From Puniceicoccus vermicola (GTDB lineage Bacteria > Verrucomicrobiota > Verrucomicrobiia > Opitutales > Puniceicoccaceae): 64,000 bases of DNA. The stretch lies in assembly GCF_014230055.1 (NCBI RefSeq), contig NZ_JACHVA010000086.1, positions 1-64,000 of the forward strand, written 5' to 3'. Position 1 is the stretch's first letter. Each line of letters starts with the position of its first letter. Shown here piece by piece: positions 1 through 7,719 of this stretch. A program made the translations under genes and the position numbers. The notes beneath the pieces were generated by a model that saw nothing but the letters and a program-made list of their open reading frames with translations, did not search any database and was not told the origin of the DNA.

Positions 1-492
1 CTTTTTTTTCACTTCCGGATAGACCTCTCCCATCCACTGCTTCACCTCAGCCGGGCGTTGCTCGTAAGCCTTCTTCAGTGGTCGCTGGGGAGTGAAACCC
101 CAGCGAGCCAAGACTACACTCATCGATTGAAGTCCATACTCGATTTTAAACCGGTTTTTGATCAGCTCTCTCACGGCTTCCCGCGTCCAGAGAGCGAAAC
201 GCAGCTTCAATTGATCCGGGGTCTTGTCGGTGATAAGCTTTTGAATCTCTTTCTCTTGATCCGCAGTCATCTTGCGTCCACTTCCATCTTGCCGACCCCG
301 CTTGCCCTTACCGATAGCCGCCCAACCCCCAACCTCAAAGCGTTTCCACCACCGATTCACCGTGGGCTGGGCCACACCAAAATCCTTGGCAACCTGTGTT
401 TGTGTTCGGCCCTTTTTCAAGGCACGGATCGCCTGACGGCGCATCTCTTGCTGGGCATCCTGACTCAGCGTGCGGGCATCTCGATTTTCCAT
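1..492 (-). CDS. IS630-type transposase, N-terminal part (runs off left edge)
   Basis: The reverse strand from the ATG at 492 stays open for 164 codons to the window edge. It reads as the N-terminal DNA-binding part of an IS630/Tc1-like transposase. After a short basic start there is a helix-turn-helix with RRQAIRALKKGRTQTQVAKD and PTVNRWWKRF, then a basic linker (GKGKRGRQDG), then a second HTH region typical of the family, ending EVYPEVKKK. The catalytic DDE domain would lie beyond the left edge, so I cannot say whether the element is intact. IS630 elements insert at TA dinucleotides; I could not identify the terminal inverted repeat to the right of 492. The plus-strand open frame over the same bases is only its shadow. 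Confidence 0.8.
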   Translation of the reverse strand, partial: MENRDARTLSQDAQQEMRRQAIRALKKGRTQTQVAKDFGVAQPTVNRWWKRFEVGGWAAIGKGKRGRQDGSGRKMTADQEKEIQKLITDKTPDQLKLRFALWTREAVRELIKNRFKIEYGLQSMSVVLARWGFTPQRPLKKAYEQRPAEVKQWMGEVYPEVKKK

Positions 493-511
493 CAGTAAAG
501 ATCGCTCGATT

Positions 512-706
512 ATGATCTATTTGTCAAGCGAGTTAATAACCCGTCTTCTCTTCGCCTTATTCATGTGTATCCCTTCCGTCAATTTGATCGATTTCGTTTC
601 GCCAGGTTCCGATGATTTGGAAAAGTGGCGTAGGGAACCATCATGGGCGGTCGCTAGAATTAGGTTTTTGATCAAGCTGGGTAGGCTCCAGAGGGAGCTC
701 CGGTGA
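512..706 (+). CDS. doubtful small ORF, possible gene remnant next to the IS
   Basis: A 64-codon frame starts at the ATG at 512. An in-frame upstream ATG at 470 would lie inside the transposase. Its TGA overlaps a GTG at 703 (GTGA), an arrangement typical of coupled genes, although the next gene probably starts further on, at 727. The product begins with a hydrophobic stretch (LLFALFMCIPSV) and has a basic C-terminus; I recognise no family. It could be the tail of a gene cut by the neighbouring insertion sequence, or a chance frame. Low confidence. Confidence 0.2.
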   Translation: MIYLSSELITRLLFALFMCIPSVNLIDFVSPGSDDLEKWRREPSWAVARIRFLIKLGRLQRELR

Positions 707-726
707 ATTGTATCGAATCGCGAATC

Positions 727-1341
727 ATGAACGCTATCCTGAAACTCTTTGGAGTCGTATTGGCAATGGCCTCGGTCTCTTGTTCTTCCGAACGTTTCAT
801 TGAAGGAGACTTCTCTTCGGTCGGGAAAGACTACGATCCTCAACAGACTAAGGCGTATGAGATCTTGGGACTTACAACGATGACCTACCAATATTCGGTG
901 GAGCCCCATCATGAGCTGGAGTTCGCTGTCGAATTGATTGATTATTTGGATAAAGATTCTAGTCGGGAAGATGTCATTACCGCCCGTAATGACGGGAGTT
1001 CTCCCATTTCCGGGAGTTTTGAAATATATTATTACATAAACCCCTTGAATGGTGACACGATTATTGAAGTGACCAATAAGCCATCCCGGGGAAATGTCGT
1101 TTCGCAGTACTTCCGATTGCGATCCGAGACTTATCAGAAAGTGAGATCCGCGCGGCCAGCATTGGCCTTTTCTTCCGATCCGAATCTGCGATGGATCTCT
1201 GAGAATCAAGCAGAGTTACTGAAGTTTCGGGGGTATGGTGATAACGACGGGGAAGATCTCATTTTGTCGTTGGAAATCACCGCTGAATTGAAATCGAGCT
1301 CCAGTGAGAGCGGGGGAGGAGAGGGAGTTTCCTCTCACTGA
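727..1341 (+). CDS. putative lipoprotein of unknown function
   Basis: The 204-residue product starts with a lipoprotein signal peptide: a short basic n-region, a hydrophobic core (LKLFGVVLAMASVSC) and a lipobox-like ASVSC, with Cys19 as the likely acylated residue. I prefer the ATG at 727 over the in-frame GTG at 703 because it puts the signal peptide at the very N-terminus. The mature part is acidic and ends in a Ser/Gly-rich tail. I recognise no domain. It lies alone between the insertion sequence and a repeat-rich gap and probably sits in the outer or inner membrane facing the periplasm. Confidence 0.6.
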   Translation: MNAILKLFGVVLAMASVSCSSERFIEGDFSSVGKDYDPQQTKAYEILGLTTMTYQYSVEPHHELEFAVELIDYLDKDSSREDVITARNDGSSPISGSFEIYYYINPLNGDTIIEVTNKPSRGNVVSQYFRLRSETYQKVRSARPALAFSSDPNLRWISENQAELLKFRGYGDNDGEDLILSLEITAELKSSSSESGGGEGVSSH

Positions 1342-1441
1342 GGCCGGAGGTGAAAGAAGAATTTTTCCATGTTTAGATCAATGCGGGATACACGGACGAT
1401 AGTCCGAATGGGACTCGTTTAGGGACTCATCCACCCCTCCA

Positions 1442-1460
1442 CCCCCGACATCGTCGGGGG
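1442..1460. repeat. GC-rich hairpin, 8 bp perfect stem
   Basis: CCCCCGAC (1442-1449) pairs perfectly with GTCGGGGG (1453-1460) across a 3-base loop. It lies about 100 bp after the lipoprotein stop. No T-run follows, so an intrinsic terminator is possible but weak. It may equally be the flank of the repeat element that starts at 1479. Confidence 0.5.
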
Positions 1461-1478
1461 TCCCCCTCCCGTGCGAGA

Positions 1479-1723
1479 ATATCCTTATACACAAGCCTAT
1501 AGCTCTGGACGGTCTCGAAAACGCAAGAACAGGGGAGCGCGGCATTCATTCCGCGCCGCATGCCACTCAGGCCTTTCGCCTTAGATTCTGAGGGAAACTT
1601 TTCATTCGCAGCGAATCTGACGGGGCGGAATGAATTCCGCGCTCCATTTGGGGCATACTCCTACAAGATAACTCAAAGTTATTGCAGGAAAACGTTAGTC
1701 TAGGAAGTTGTGTGTAAGGATAT
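1479..1723. repeat. nested inverted-repeat element in 0.5 kb gap
   Basis: The gap 1342-1850 has no convincing gene. It holds two nested inverted repeats. The outer arms are 1479-1494 and 1708-1723 (ATATCCTTATACACAA against its complement, one mismatch in 16). The inner arms are 1534-1554 and 1625-1645 (21 bp, one mismatch). The inner arm begins GAGCGCGG and ends CCGCG, so each arm is itself a small hairpin. The same GAGCGCGG...TCCGCG plan marks the ends of the repeat arrays at 33235 and 43793, so this looks like a short member of the same family. No coding frame is supported inside. Confidence 0.65.
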
Positions 1724-1850
1724 GCCTGCATGCAGGGGTGAAGTCTCGGTCAATACTTGAGAGCCCCTTCGACTGGCAGAGTCGTGCATCTAATTGCTTT
1801 AAAAGACTGCAGTCTCGGTTGATAAAGAAAGTAACTTTATCGAAATTGTT

Positions 1851-2417
1851 GTGAGAAAAGGGCTGAAAACACTAATTGCGGGGATCGTTCTCGTATTGCT
1901 CGGGCTCTTTGTTATCCCCGCGGTCATTCTCTTGGCGATCTTTCTGCCGGACCACGAGGACCTTTCCTTTCAAGTGCCTGGTCAGGTCGAGATTTCGGTG
2001 GAGGAACCGGGAAACTACTATCTTTGGAACGACTATGTAACTTTTTTTGAAGGGAAGAGCTATCGCCGTTCCGAGGAAATTCCCGATGGTTTGGCGATTG
2101 GTGTTCAGGGGGAAGATGGAAAGGAAGTCGTTTTTCACAGGAATTCGTCCGTTACGTTGGACTTTGGAGACCGACAACAGAGGAGCGTTGGATATGTCTC
2201 GGTTGCGGATCCCGGGACTCTTTTGATATCTGTTTCCGGTAACTTCGAACCGCGTATCTTCTCCTTTAGCCGATCCCGTTTGTTTATGTTCTTCGGACTG
2301 ATTTTTGGAGGCGTTGGCGCATCGATTCTCTTGTCTATACTAGGTGTCGGGGTTTCCATCTGGGGGATCGTCAAACTCGCCAAGAATCCACCGCCCAATG
2401 AGGTTGAAGGATCCTGA
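1851..2417 (+). CDS. membrane protein with two transmembrane segments, unknown
   Basis: The 188-residue product starts at a GTG. It has an N-terminal transmembrane helix (about residues 7-30, AGIVLVLLGLFVIPAVILLA) and a C-terminal one (about 145-175, rich in Gly, Leu and Ile). Between them lies a beta-rich soluble stretch of about 110 residues with a repeated pattern of charged turns, probably extracytoplasmic. I recognise no family. The neighbour at 2512 is also uncharacterised and on the same strand, 94 bp downstream, so the two may be co-transcribed. Confidence 0.5.
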   Translation: MRKGLKTLIAGIVLVLLGLFVIPAVILLAIFLPDHEDLSFQVPGQVEISVEEPGNYYLWNDYVTFFEGKSYRRSEEIPDGLAIGVQGEDGKEVVFHRNSSVTLDFGDRQQRSVGYVSVADPGTLLISVSGNFEPRIFSFSRSRLFMFFGLIFGGVGASILLSILGVGVSIWGIVKLAKNPPPNEVEGS

Positions 2418-2511
2418 GTCGGAGACTACAGGATGGATGGAGTTCGTTTAAGGGCTCCGGCCACTGGGCCTAAGGAGCTCCTGACCCGCTGGCTCTGATC
2501 CCTGGGCCGAC

Positions 2512-3180
2512 TTGTCGAAGGGGTACCCCGATATTCTTGCTTGGATCGAACCTGGGGCCACTCGAAGGGCGAGGAGTTGCTTGTTCGCAGAAGTCTCGGC
2601 TAAGGATTTTGGAAATTTTGCAAGATGGTGGGTGTGGTCATTGAACTCATTTTTGTCGCCCGGAAATTCCGAGGTGATATATCTTAAGAAGGTGACATCT
2701 GTGGCTACAGATCGGGCCTATCGCATCCGTGCGAAAGCATTTGGTGCGAGTCCGCACGTCCTCATTGAGGATTCGGCAGGTCAACTTGCTTGGATCGTCA
2801 GGGGCAGGTGGTTTGTTGTTTTTGGGCAAAAATATGACGTCCTCAATTCAGCGGGGACCAAGATTCTCTCAGCCAAACAAGAGCACCGAGTTGCCGAGGT
2901 TTTCTACTCGATCCGTCGGGGCGAGCGGCTAATTGGCGCCGCGGGAGTTTCAGTGACTAGCTCGTCAGGTTTCATCGAGATGGGGAGAAGCCCACGAGCT
3001 AAGATTTCGTTTGGATGGGGAATGAAGCGATCGCTGACGTTAAGCGACAAGGCAGGTCCTTGGGCAAAGGTCGACAAACGGATGTCCGGGTGGGATGTGA
3101 CTCTGTTGAAGGAGGATGAACCGATTGTACTCCTGACCGGAATGGCAATCATCTTTGCCGAATTCCGCACCCGGGGTTGA
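2512..3180 (+). CDS. possible LURP-one/tubby-like beta-barrel protein
   Basis: The open frame runs from a TTG at 2512; a GTG near 2671 is an alternative start. From about residue 65 the sequence alternates short beta strands and turns, e.g. YRIRAKAFG, HVLIEDSAGQLAWIVRGRW and KYDVLNSAGTKILS. This strand, 'D..G...' turn and strand rhythm is what LURP-one-related/tubby-C-like proteins show. The similarity is by eye and weak. The first 50 residues are Arg/Ala/Trp-rich and may not be translated. No signal peptide or membrane segment is clear. The catalytic or binding role is unknown. Confidence 0.4.
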   Translation: MSKGYPDILAWIEPGATRRARSCLFAEVSAKDFGNFARWWVWSLNSFLSPGNSEVIYLKKVTSVATDRAYRIRAKAFGASPHVLIEDSAGQLAWIVRGRWFVVFGQKYDVLNSAGTKILSAKQEHRVAEVFYSIRRGERLIGAAGVSVTSSSGFIEMGRSPRAKISFGWGMKRSLTLSDKAGPWAKVDKRMSGWDVTLLKEDEPIVLLTGMAIIFAEFRTRG

Positions 3181-3218
3181 TAACTTTTCAGAGGAGGACA
3201 TTCTCGACCGAAGTGTCT

Positions 3219-4259
3219 TCAGGTTCCTTCGGTGGGGGCGAAGCCCAGGGTCTGTAAGCAATCTTCGATGGAATATAGAGTCTGAGTGGGGCGATCGGGG
3301 GGCGAAAGCCTCCACTGAGTCGGCTGTGAGTCGGTCGTGACCTCAATCTGGATTGTGGGGCCGGAAGTTGTGGTCGCCGTCCAGCCGTAGCGTTCGAGAG
3401 CCCGTTCGGTCCAGAGTCGGTGGGGATCGGGGCCGGCTAGGTGGACCGGAGGGCCGGAACGCGTCTTGGGACGAAAATTTCCTTGGGAAATGTCGAACTC
3501 GAGAGCAGGGGAGGGGAAGGTTTTAGCGAAGGCACCTTCGAGAACCAAATCTTCGGGCGCGCCGCCGGTCCATTTCCCATCGGCGCTGAGGAGCCAAATC
3601 CGATCGGCGTGGCGGAGGGCGCTCTCGAGATCGTGAGTGGTCAGGAGGATGGCGATCTTTCTGGTCCGGGCGATTGCGGCGAGTTTTCCAAGTATTTCGA
3701 TCCGTGAAGGAAGGTCGAGGAAGGCTGCAGGTTCGTCGAGGAAGGCCAGAGCGGGTTCTTGGGCAAGAAGGCGGGCGATCGAAACACGTTGCCGTTCTCC
3801 GTCACTCAATTCACCAATGGGCCGATCGCGAAATTGTTGGCTGGCCGTGTCACGAAAAGCGGAATCAATCGCAGCCTGGTCATTCGGTGTCAGCTTGCCG
3901 GCCCAGTTCGAATGCGGATGGCGCCCGAGGGAGACCAACTCCCCCGCCGTCATGCCTTCGGGGGAAGATTCGCGAGTCGGGAGAACGCCGCGAACACGGG
4001 CGAGTTCTCGGGGAGAATAATCAGAGAGGTCACGTCCAGCGATCGACACGGAACCGCTGATCGGCGGGAGAAATCCGCAAAGAGATCGGAGGAGGGTGCT
4101 CTTTCCGGCTCCATTTGGACCGAGGAGGCAAACGAGTTCTCCACGGGAGAGGGTGAGATTGAGGGGGCCCCCGAGTTTGCGCTCATGCTTGGTACCGAGG
4201 TCGTGCCCAAACGCGAGGTTTTGGGTTTGGAGGATGAGATCTGAAGTCAAATTACTCAC
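3219..4259 (-). CDS. iron-chelate/cobalamin-type ABC transporter ATPase (FecE/BtuD-like) with C-terminal extension
   Basis: This is the ATP-hydrolysing subunit of an importer for a metal chelate (siderophore-iron, haem or cobalamin class). Walker A is GPNGAGKST (about residues 47-55), followed by a Q-loop region, the signature LSDGERQR, Walker B LAFLDEP and the switch His in LLTTHD. I start it at the GTG at 4259, whose GTGA overlaps the permease stop; the frame is also open further upstream to an ATG at 4298. The usual ATPase is about 255 residues, but this one is about 346. The extra ~90 residues (after GNFRPKTRS) contain WTERALERYGW and end in QTLGFAPTEGT; their role is unknown. No substrate-binding protein gene is adjacent. 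Confidence 0.85.
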   Translation of the reverse strand: MSNLTSDLILQTQNLAFGHDLGTKHERKLGGPLNLTLSRGELVCLLGPNGAGKSTLLRSLCGFLPPISGSVSIAGRDLSDYSPRELARVRGVLPTRESSPEGMTAGELVSLGRHPHSNWAGKLTPNDQAAIDSAFRDTASQQFRDRPIGELSDGERQRVSIARLLAQEPALAFLDEPAAFLDLPSRIEILGKLAAIARTRKIAILLTTHDLESALRHADRIWLLSADGKWTGGAPEDLVLEGAFAKTFPSPALEFDISQGNFRPKTRSGPPVHLAGPDPHRLWTERALERYGWTATTTSGPTIQIEVTTDSQPTQWRLSPPDRPTQTLYSIEDCLQTLGFAPTEGT

Positions 4260-5275
4260 GACAGGGATCTTGTGGTGCGACTTTTGAGGAGGACCCAAAT
4301 GATGACGGGGGCACCGATGAGGGCGGTGATGGCATTGACCGGTAGCGTCGTCGAGGTTCCCGGAAGCCTGGCGATGAGATCGGAGAGGAGCGCGAGGGAA
4401 GCTCCGAGGGTCAAGGTGACGGGGATGAGCTTGCGATGGGATTGGGTGCGCAGGAGACCTCGGGCGAGGTGGGGAACGGCCACTCCGAGGAATCCGATTG
4501 GACCGCAGAAAGCGGTCACGGCTCCAGCAATTATGGCGGCGCTCGAAAGAATGCGGATCCGAGTGCGTCGGGTATTTTCTCCGAGAGCCGTAGCCTGCTC
4601 CTCACCGAGAAGAAGGACGTCCATCGATTTGAACTGTAGGGATCCGAAGATGACGGCGAGACCGGCTGCGGTGAGAAAGACCCAAAACTGGTTCCAGGAA
4701 ACGGTTCCAAACTGACCAAAGCTCCATGAGATGAAGGCCTGAAGCCGTTCGGGCATGGCAAAATAGATAAGGATGCTGACGATGGCGTTGATCAGGTAGG
4801 CCAGCATTAGGCCGATGATGAGGAGGGTCATGACCCCAATTCGTGAGGTGAGGGCCAGAATGAGGGCGAGAACGGCTCCGGATCCGATGGAGGCAGCGAT
4901 GACCGTAGAGAAGGCTCCGCCTCCGGCCAGGGTGCCCAGAAGGCCAGGTCCAACCGGTGCGGCGACGAGCATGACGATGGCAACACCGAGGCTGGCCCCG
5001 GAGTTTACTCCGAGAATGTAGGGATCCGCGAGAGGGTTGCGAAAGACGGTCTGCATCTGCAGACCGGCAAAGGCCAACCCCGCCCCAGCGACGGAAGCGG
5101 TCAGAGCACGAGGGAGGCGGATATTTTGGAGAATGTAGCCCTCTGCGGTATCTGGACCCAGTCGCCCGGTGAGGAAGAGGAAAACGTCGTGGAGCGGGAT
5201 GGTGACGGAGCCAAAGGCAATCGCGGCGAGAAACAGCGATACCAAGAGAAGAAAACAGCCCCAGCGAACAATCAT
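4256..5275 (-). CDS. FecCD-family ABC transporter permease
   Basis: The 339-residue polytopic membrane protein has about nine or ten hydrophobic helices. It carries FecCD/BtuC hallmarks: PRALTASVAGAGLAFAGLQM after the first helix, NPLADPYILGVNSGASLG, and GPIGFLGVAVPHLAR near the ATPase-coupling region. It would form the membrane channel for an iron-siderophore or cobalamin importer, together with the ATPase whose start it overlaps by 4 bp. The gene before it, across an 80 bp gap, is a histidine kinase on the same strand, so the transporter could be read from that operon or from its own promoter. No riboswitch is visible in the gap. Confidence 0.9.
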   Translation of the reverse strand: MIVRWGCFLLLVSLFLAAIAFGSVTIPLHDVFLFLTGRLGPDTAEGYILQNIRLPRALTASVAGAGLAFAGLQMQTVFRNPLADPYILGVNSGASLGVAIVMLVAAPVGPGLLGTLAGGGAFSTVIAASIGSGAVLALILALTSRIGVMTLLIIGLMLAYLINAIVSILIYFAMPERLQAFISWSFGQFGTVSWNQFWVFLTAAGLAVIFGSLQFKSMDVLLLGEEQATALGENTRRTRIRILSSAAIIAGAVTAFCGPIGFLGVAVPHLARGLLRTQSHRKLIPVTLTLGASLALLSDLIARLPGTSTTLPVNAITALIGAPVIIWVLLKSRTTRSLS

Positions 5276-5355
5276 CGAAAAGAGATGAACTTAGGGCAGA
5301 TCGAGTCGCGGCTGCAAATCCCAAAAACTGGACCTGGGAGAACCTTTCGTTGGCG

Positions 5356-7719
5356 TCAGGTCGAGGGGGAAGATTTCGCGAGAGTGACTAGGGTTTCCGA
5401 GAGTTCGGTTGTCGAAAACGGCTTGGTGATGAAGGCGTTGACCTTTTCGGTGAGGCAACTATCGCGGATTTCGTCCAGAGCGTAGGCGGTGATGGCTACG
5501 ATCGGAACGTCATTCCTGTTCTGAGAGGAAAATGTGTCGGCCCGGACAGAACGGATAATATCGAGCCCGCTCTCTTCCCCGAGGTGTAAATCCATGAGGA
5601 TCATCCCATACGATTTCATGCGCAGTTTTTCCTCTGCCTCGCGTCGGTCATGGGCAATGTTTACGGACTTTGCTCCGGCTTTTTTGAGAAATTTCTGCAG
5701 CACCTCGGCGTTGTTCGAATCATCTTCAACGATCAGGAAATCGATCGGCAGGGAAGGGATCTTATTCTGAATGGAAAACCGATTTTGCAGTTCGGCAGGG
5801 AGGACTGACGGTTCGGAAGATTCCCGGAGAGGCAGGCTCAAGGTAAAGGTGCTACCTTTCCCGACCGTGCTCTCTACCTCGAGAGATCCGCCCATGAGTT
5901 CTGCAAGCCGCTTGCAGATCGCAAGCCCCAATCCGGAGCCCTCAAACTTCCTGCGGAGGCCATGATCGACTTGCTCAAAGGGGAGGAAAATAGATTTCAG
6001 GTTTTCGGGAGGAATCCCGAGACCGGTGTCGGCGACCTGGACCTCAAGTCGATGATCTCCGCCCCCGAGAGGGAACAGCTCTCCGCGAATCCGAATTTCT
6101 CCGACTAAGGTAAACTTGAGGGCATTCTCCATGAGATTGGAGAGGATCTGTCGAATCCGGTCGGAATCTCCTATCACCAGTTGATCGAGTTCAAGACCCA
6201 TTTCGAGGGTGATCGAGACTTTGTTGGAATCGATGCGGGTGCGGAAATTATCGGAAAGGGCTTCGAGTTCGAGGGCGGGGTTGAACTCTTCTTCGGCGAT
6301 CTTCACCCGGCCTCCTTGAATCCGGGTGAAATCGAGGATGTTCTCCACCAAGAAGAGGAGTCTCTCGCTATTCTCCATGATCCTCTTCGTGCAGTGGTCA
6401 CGTTCATCCGGATCGGCATCTTCCTCGAGTAGTTGAGAAAATCCGACAATCGCGTTGATCGGAGTGCGGATTTCGTGACTCATGACGGCGAGAAAATCGC
6501 TCTTGGCCCGTGCCAATTCTTCTGCCTCGCGGGTCTTCTTTTTGAGCTCTTCATTTTTCTCCTGGAGAGCCGTCATCTGTTCCTGAATTTGGTTGAAGCT
6601 CTCGTTGAGTTCCTGAGCCATGAATTCGAAAGAGCTGAAGAGGCGGCCGATCTCGTCCTTACGCGTTACGTCTCGTTTTCGGAGCGTTGGAATTTCGCCT
6701 GGGTTGTAAGCGATCATCTCGTGAGACAGGCGTCCGATGGGCCGGATGATGCGGTAGGCTAATACTGCAACGATGCACATGGCAAATCCGAGGATGGCGA
6801 TGACCGTAACCGAGATGGCTCCGAGGAGGAGGTGAATCGGCCGGAAAATGGAATCCAGGGGAATGACCTGGACGAGGGTGGCATCGACCCCGGTAGCGAG
6901 GTGGGGATCCAGGCGGGAATGGGAAACGAGGTATCCTCCATTTCGGGAGGTGATCATATTGCCCTGACGGGATCGGGAAAGTTCGCGCAATTCGGCGGAG
7001 GAAAGAATCTCGACTGCAGTGCGACTTTTCCTGCCCTCGGTTTCCGGAAGATGCTCGAGTAGGATGTCTGCCTCCTCGTCGATGACGAAGAAATGAGCCT
7101 CCTTTGTGTCTGGATTCAGGGTTCTCAGGATGTCGTCGAGATCCAGGTCCAAGGCGAGGATACCGATTGTGAGGTCGTTCTCATCGAAGATCGGTGCAGT
7201 GAGTCGGAGGACTGACTCCTGACTCGATCCCAAGGCGGTGCTGGATTCGACAAAAACCGGGATTTTAGCCATGGCGTTGAGAGGATCGAGGCCTTTCTCG
7301 AACAAGTCACTGCTGACCTCTTCTCGATAAGGGGCCTCCGATCCTTGGCTCATGATCATGCGGATGCGGAAATCGAGACCGATAATGGCGGCGGAGGAGA
7401 ATTCCGGATTTCGTTCGAGGAAACTCTGCATCCGCCTTTGTGCACGATCCACCTTGTCGGGAGATTTCAGGTCCTTGAGATAGTCGCGCAGTTCGCCACG
7501 ATGAGATAAACGGAGAGCTTGTAGGGCGGCTTGCTGGGTGCGGGCGGAAAGGTGGGCGGATTCAACATTCACGATCTCCTGATGGTAGGCGATGGCCCGA
7601 TTCAAGATCTCGGTGCGAACGATGGAGCGCGTCTGGATGACGAGGAGGATCGCGGCTAGAGAGAGAACTGAAAAGAACGCCAGTAATAGGCGTAGAACGA
7701 CCCGGTTTGGTAGTCTCAT
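5356..7719 (-). CDS. hybrid sensor histidine kinase with periplasmic sensor, HAMP and receiver
   Basis: The 787-residue inner-membrane sensor kinase has these parts in order. Transmembrane helix 1 is at about 7-28, followed by a long periplasmic Cache-like domain (about 30-290). Transmembrane helix 2 lies at about 295-325, then a HAMP segment and a short coiled coil. The HisKA domain has phospho-acceptor His415 in SHEIRTPINAIVGF. The HATPase has an N box (NLMENALKFT), DTGLGIP and GSGLGLAICKRL. The C-terminal receiver has phospho-acceptor Asp710 in ILMDLHLG and KPFS. It overlaps the preceding solute-binding lipoprotein gene by 4 bp, so the two are probably translated together and the lipoprotein is likely its ligand-binding partner. 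This pairing is inferred from context. Confidence 0.92.
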   Translation of the reverse strand: MRLPNRVVLRLLLAFFSVLSLAAILLVIQTRSIVRTEILNRAIAYHQEIVNVESAHLSARTQQAALQALRLSHRGELRDYLKDLKSPDKVDRAQRRMQSFLERNPEFSSAAIIGLDFRIRMIMSQGSEAPYREEVSSDLFEKGLDPLNAMAKIPVFVESSTALGSSQESVLRLTAPIFDENDLTIGILALDLDLDDILRTLNPDTKEAHFFVIDEEADILLEHLPETEGRKSRTAVEILSSAELRELSRSRQGNMITSRNGGYLVSHSRLDPHLATGVDATLVQVIPLDSIFRPIHLLLGAISVTVIAILGFAMCIVAVLAYRIIRPIGRLSHEMIAYNPGEIPTLRKRDVTRKDEIGRLFSSFEFMAQELNESFNQIQEQMTALQEKNEELKKKTREAEELARAKSDFLAVMSHEIRTPINAIVGFSQLLEEDADPDERDHCTKRIMENSERLLFLVENILDFTRIQGGRVKIAEEEFNPALELEALSDNFRTRIDSNKVSITLEMGLELDQLVIGDSDRIRQILSNLMENALKFTLVGEIRIRGELFPLGGGDHRLEVQVADTGLGIPPENLKSIFLPFEQVDHGLRRKFEGSGLGLAICKRLAELMGGSLEVESTVGKGSTFTLSLPLRESSEPSVLPAELQNRFSIQNKIPSLPIDFLIVEDDSNNAEVLQKFLKKAGAKSVNIAHDRREAEEKLRMKSYGMILMDLHLGEESGLDIIRSVRADTFSSQNRNDVPIVAITAYALDEIRDSCLTEKVNAFITKPFSTTELSETLVTLAKSSPST

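Noticed and set aside
4602-5324. 240-residue minus-strand frame within the permease gene
   Set aside because: Arg/Ser/Pro-rich alternative frame of the FecCD permease, with no recognisable feature.
5276-5355. Cobalamin or iron riboswitch ahead of the FecCD permease
   Set aside because: The gap is only 80 bp and has no recognisable conserved box.
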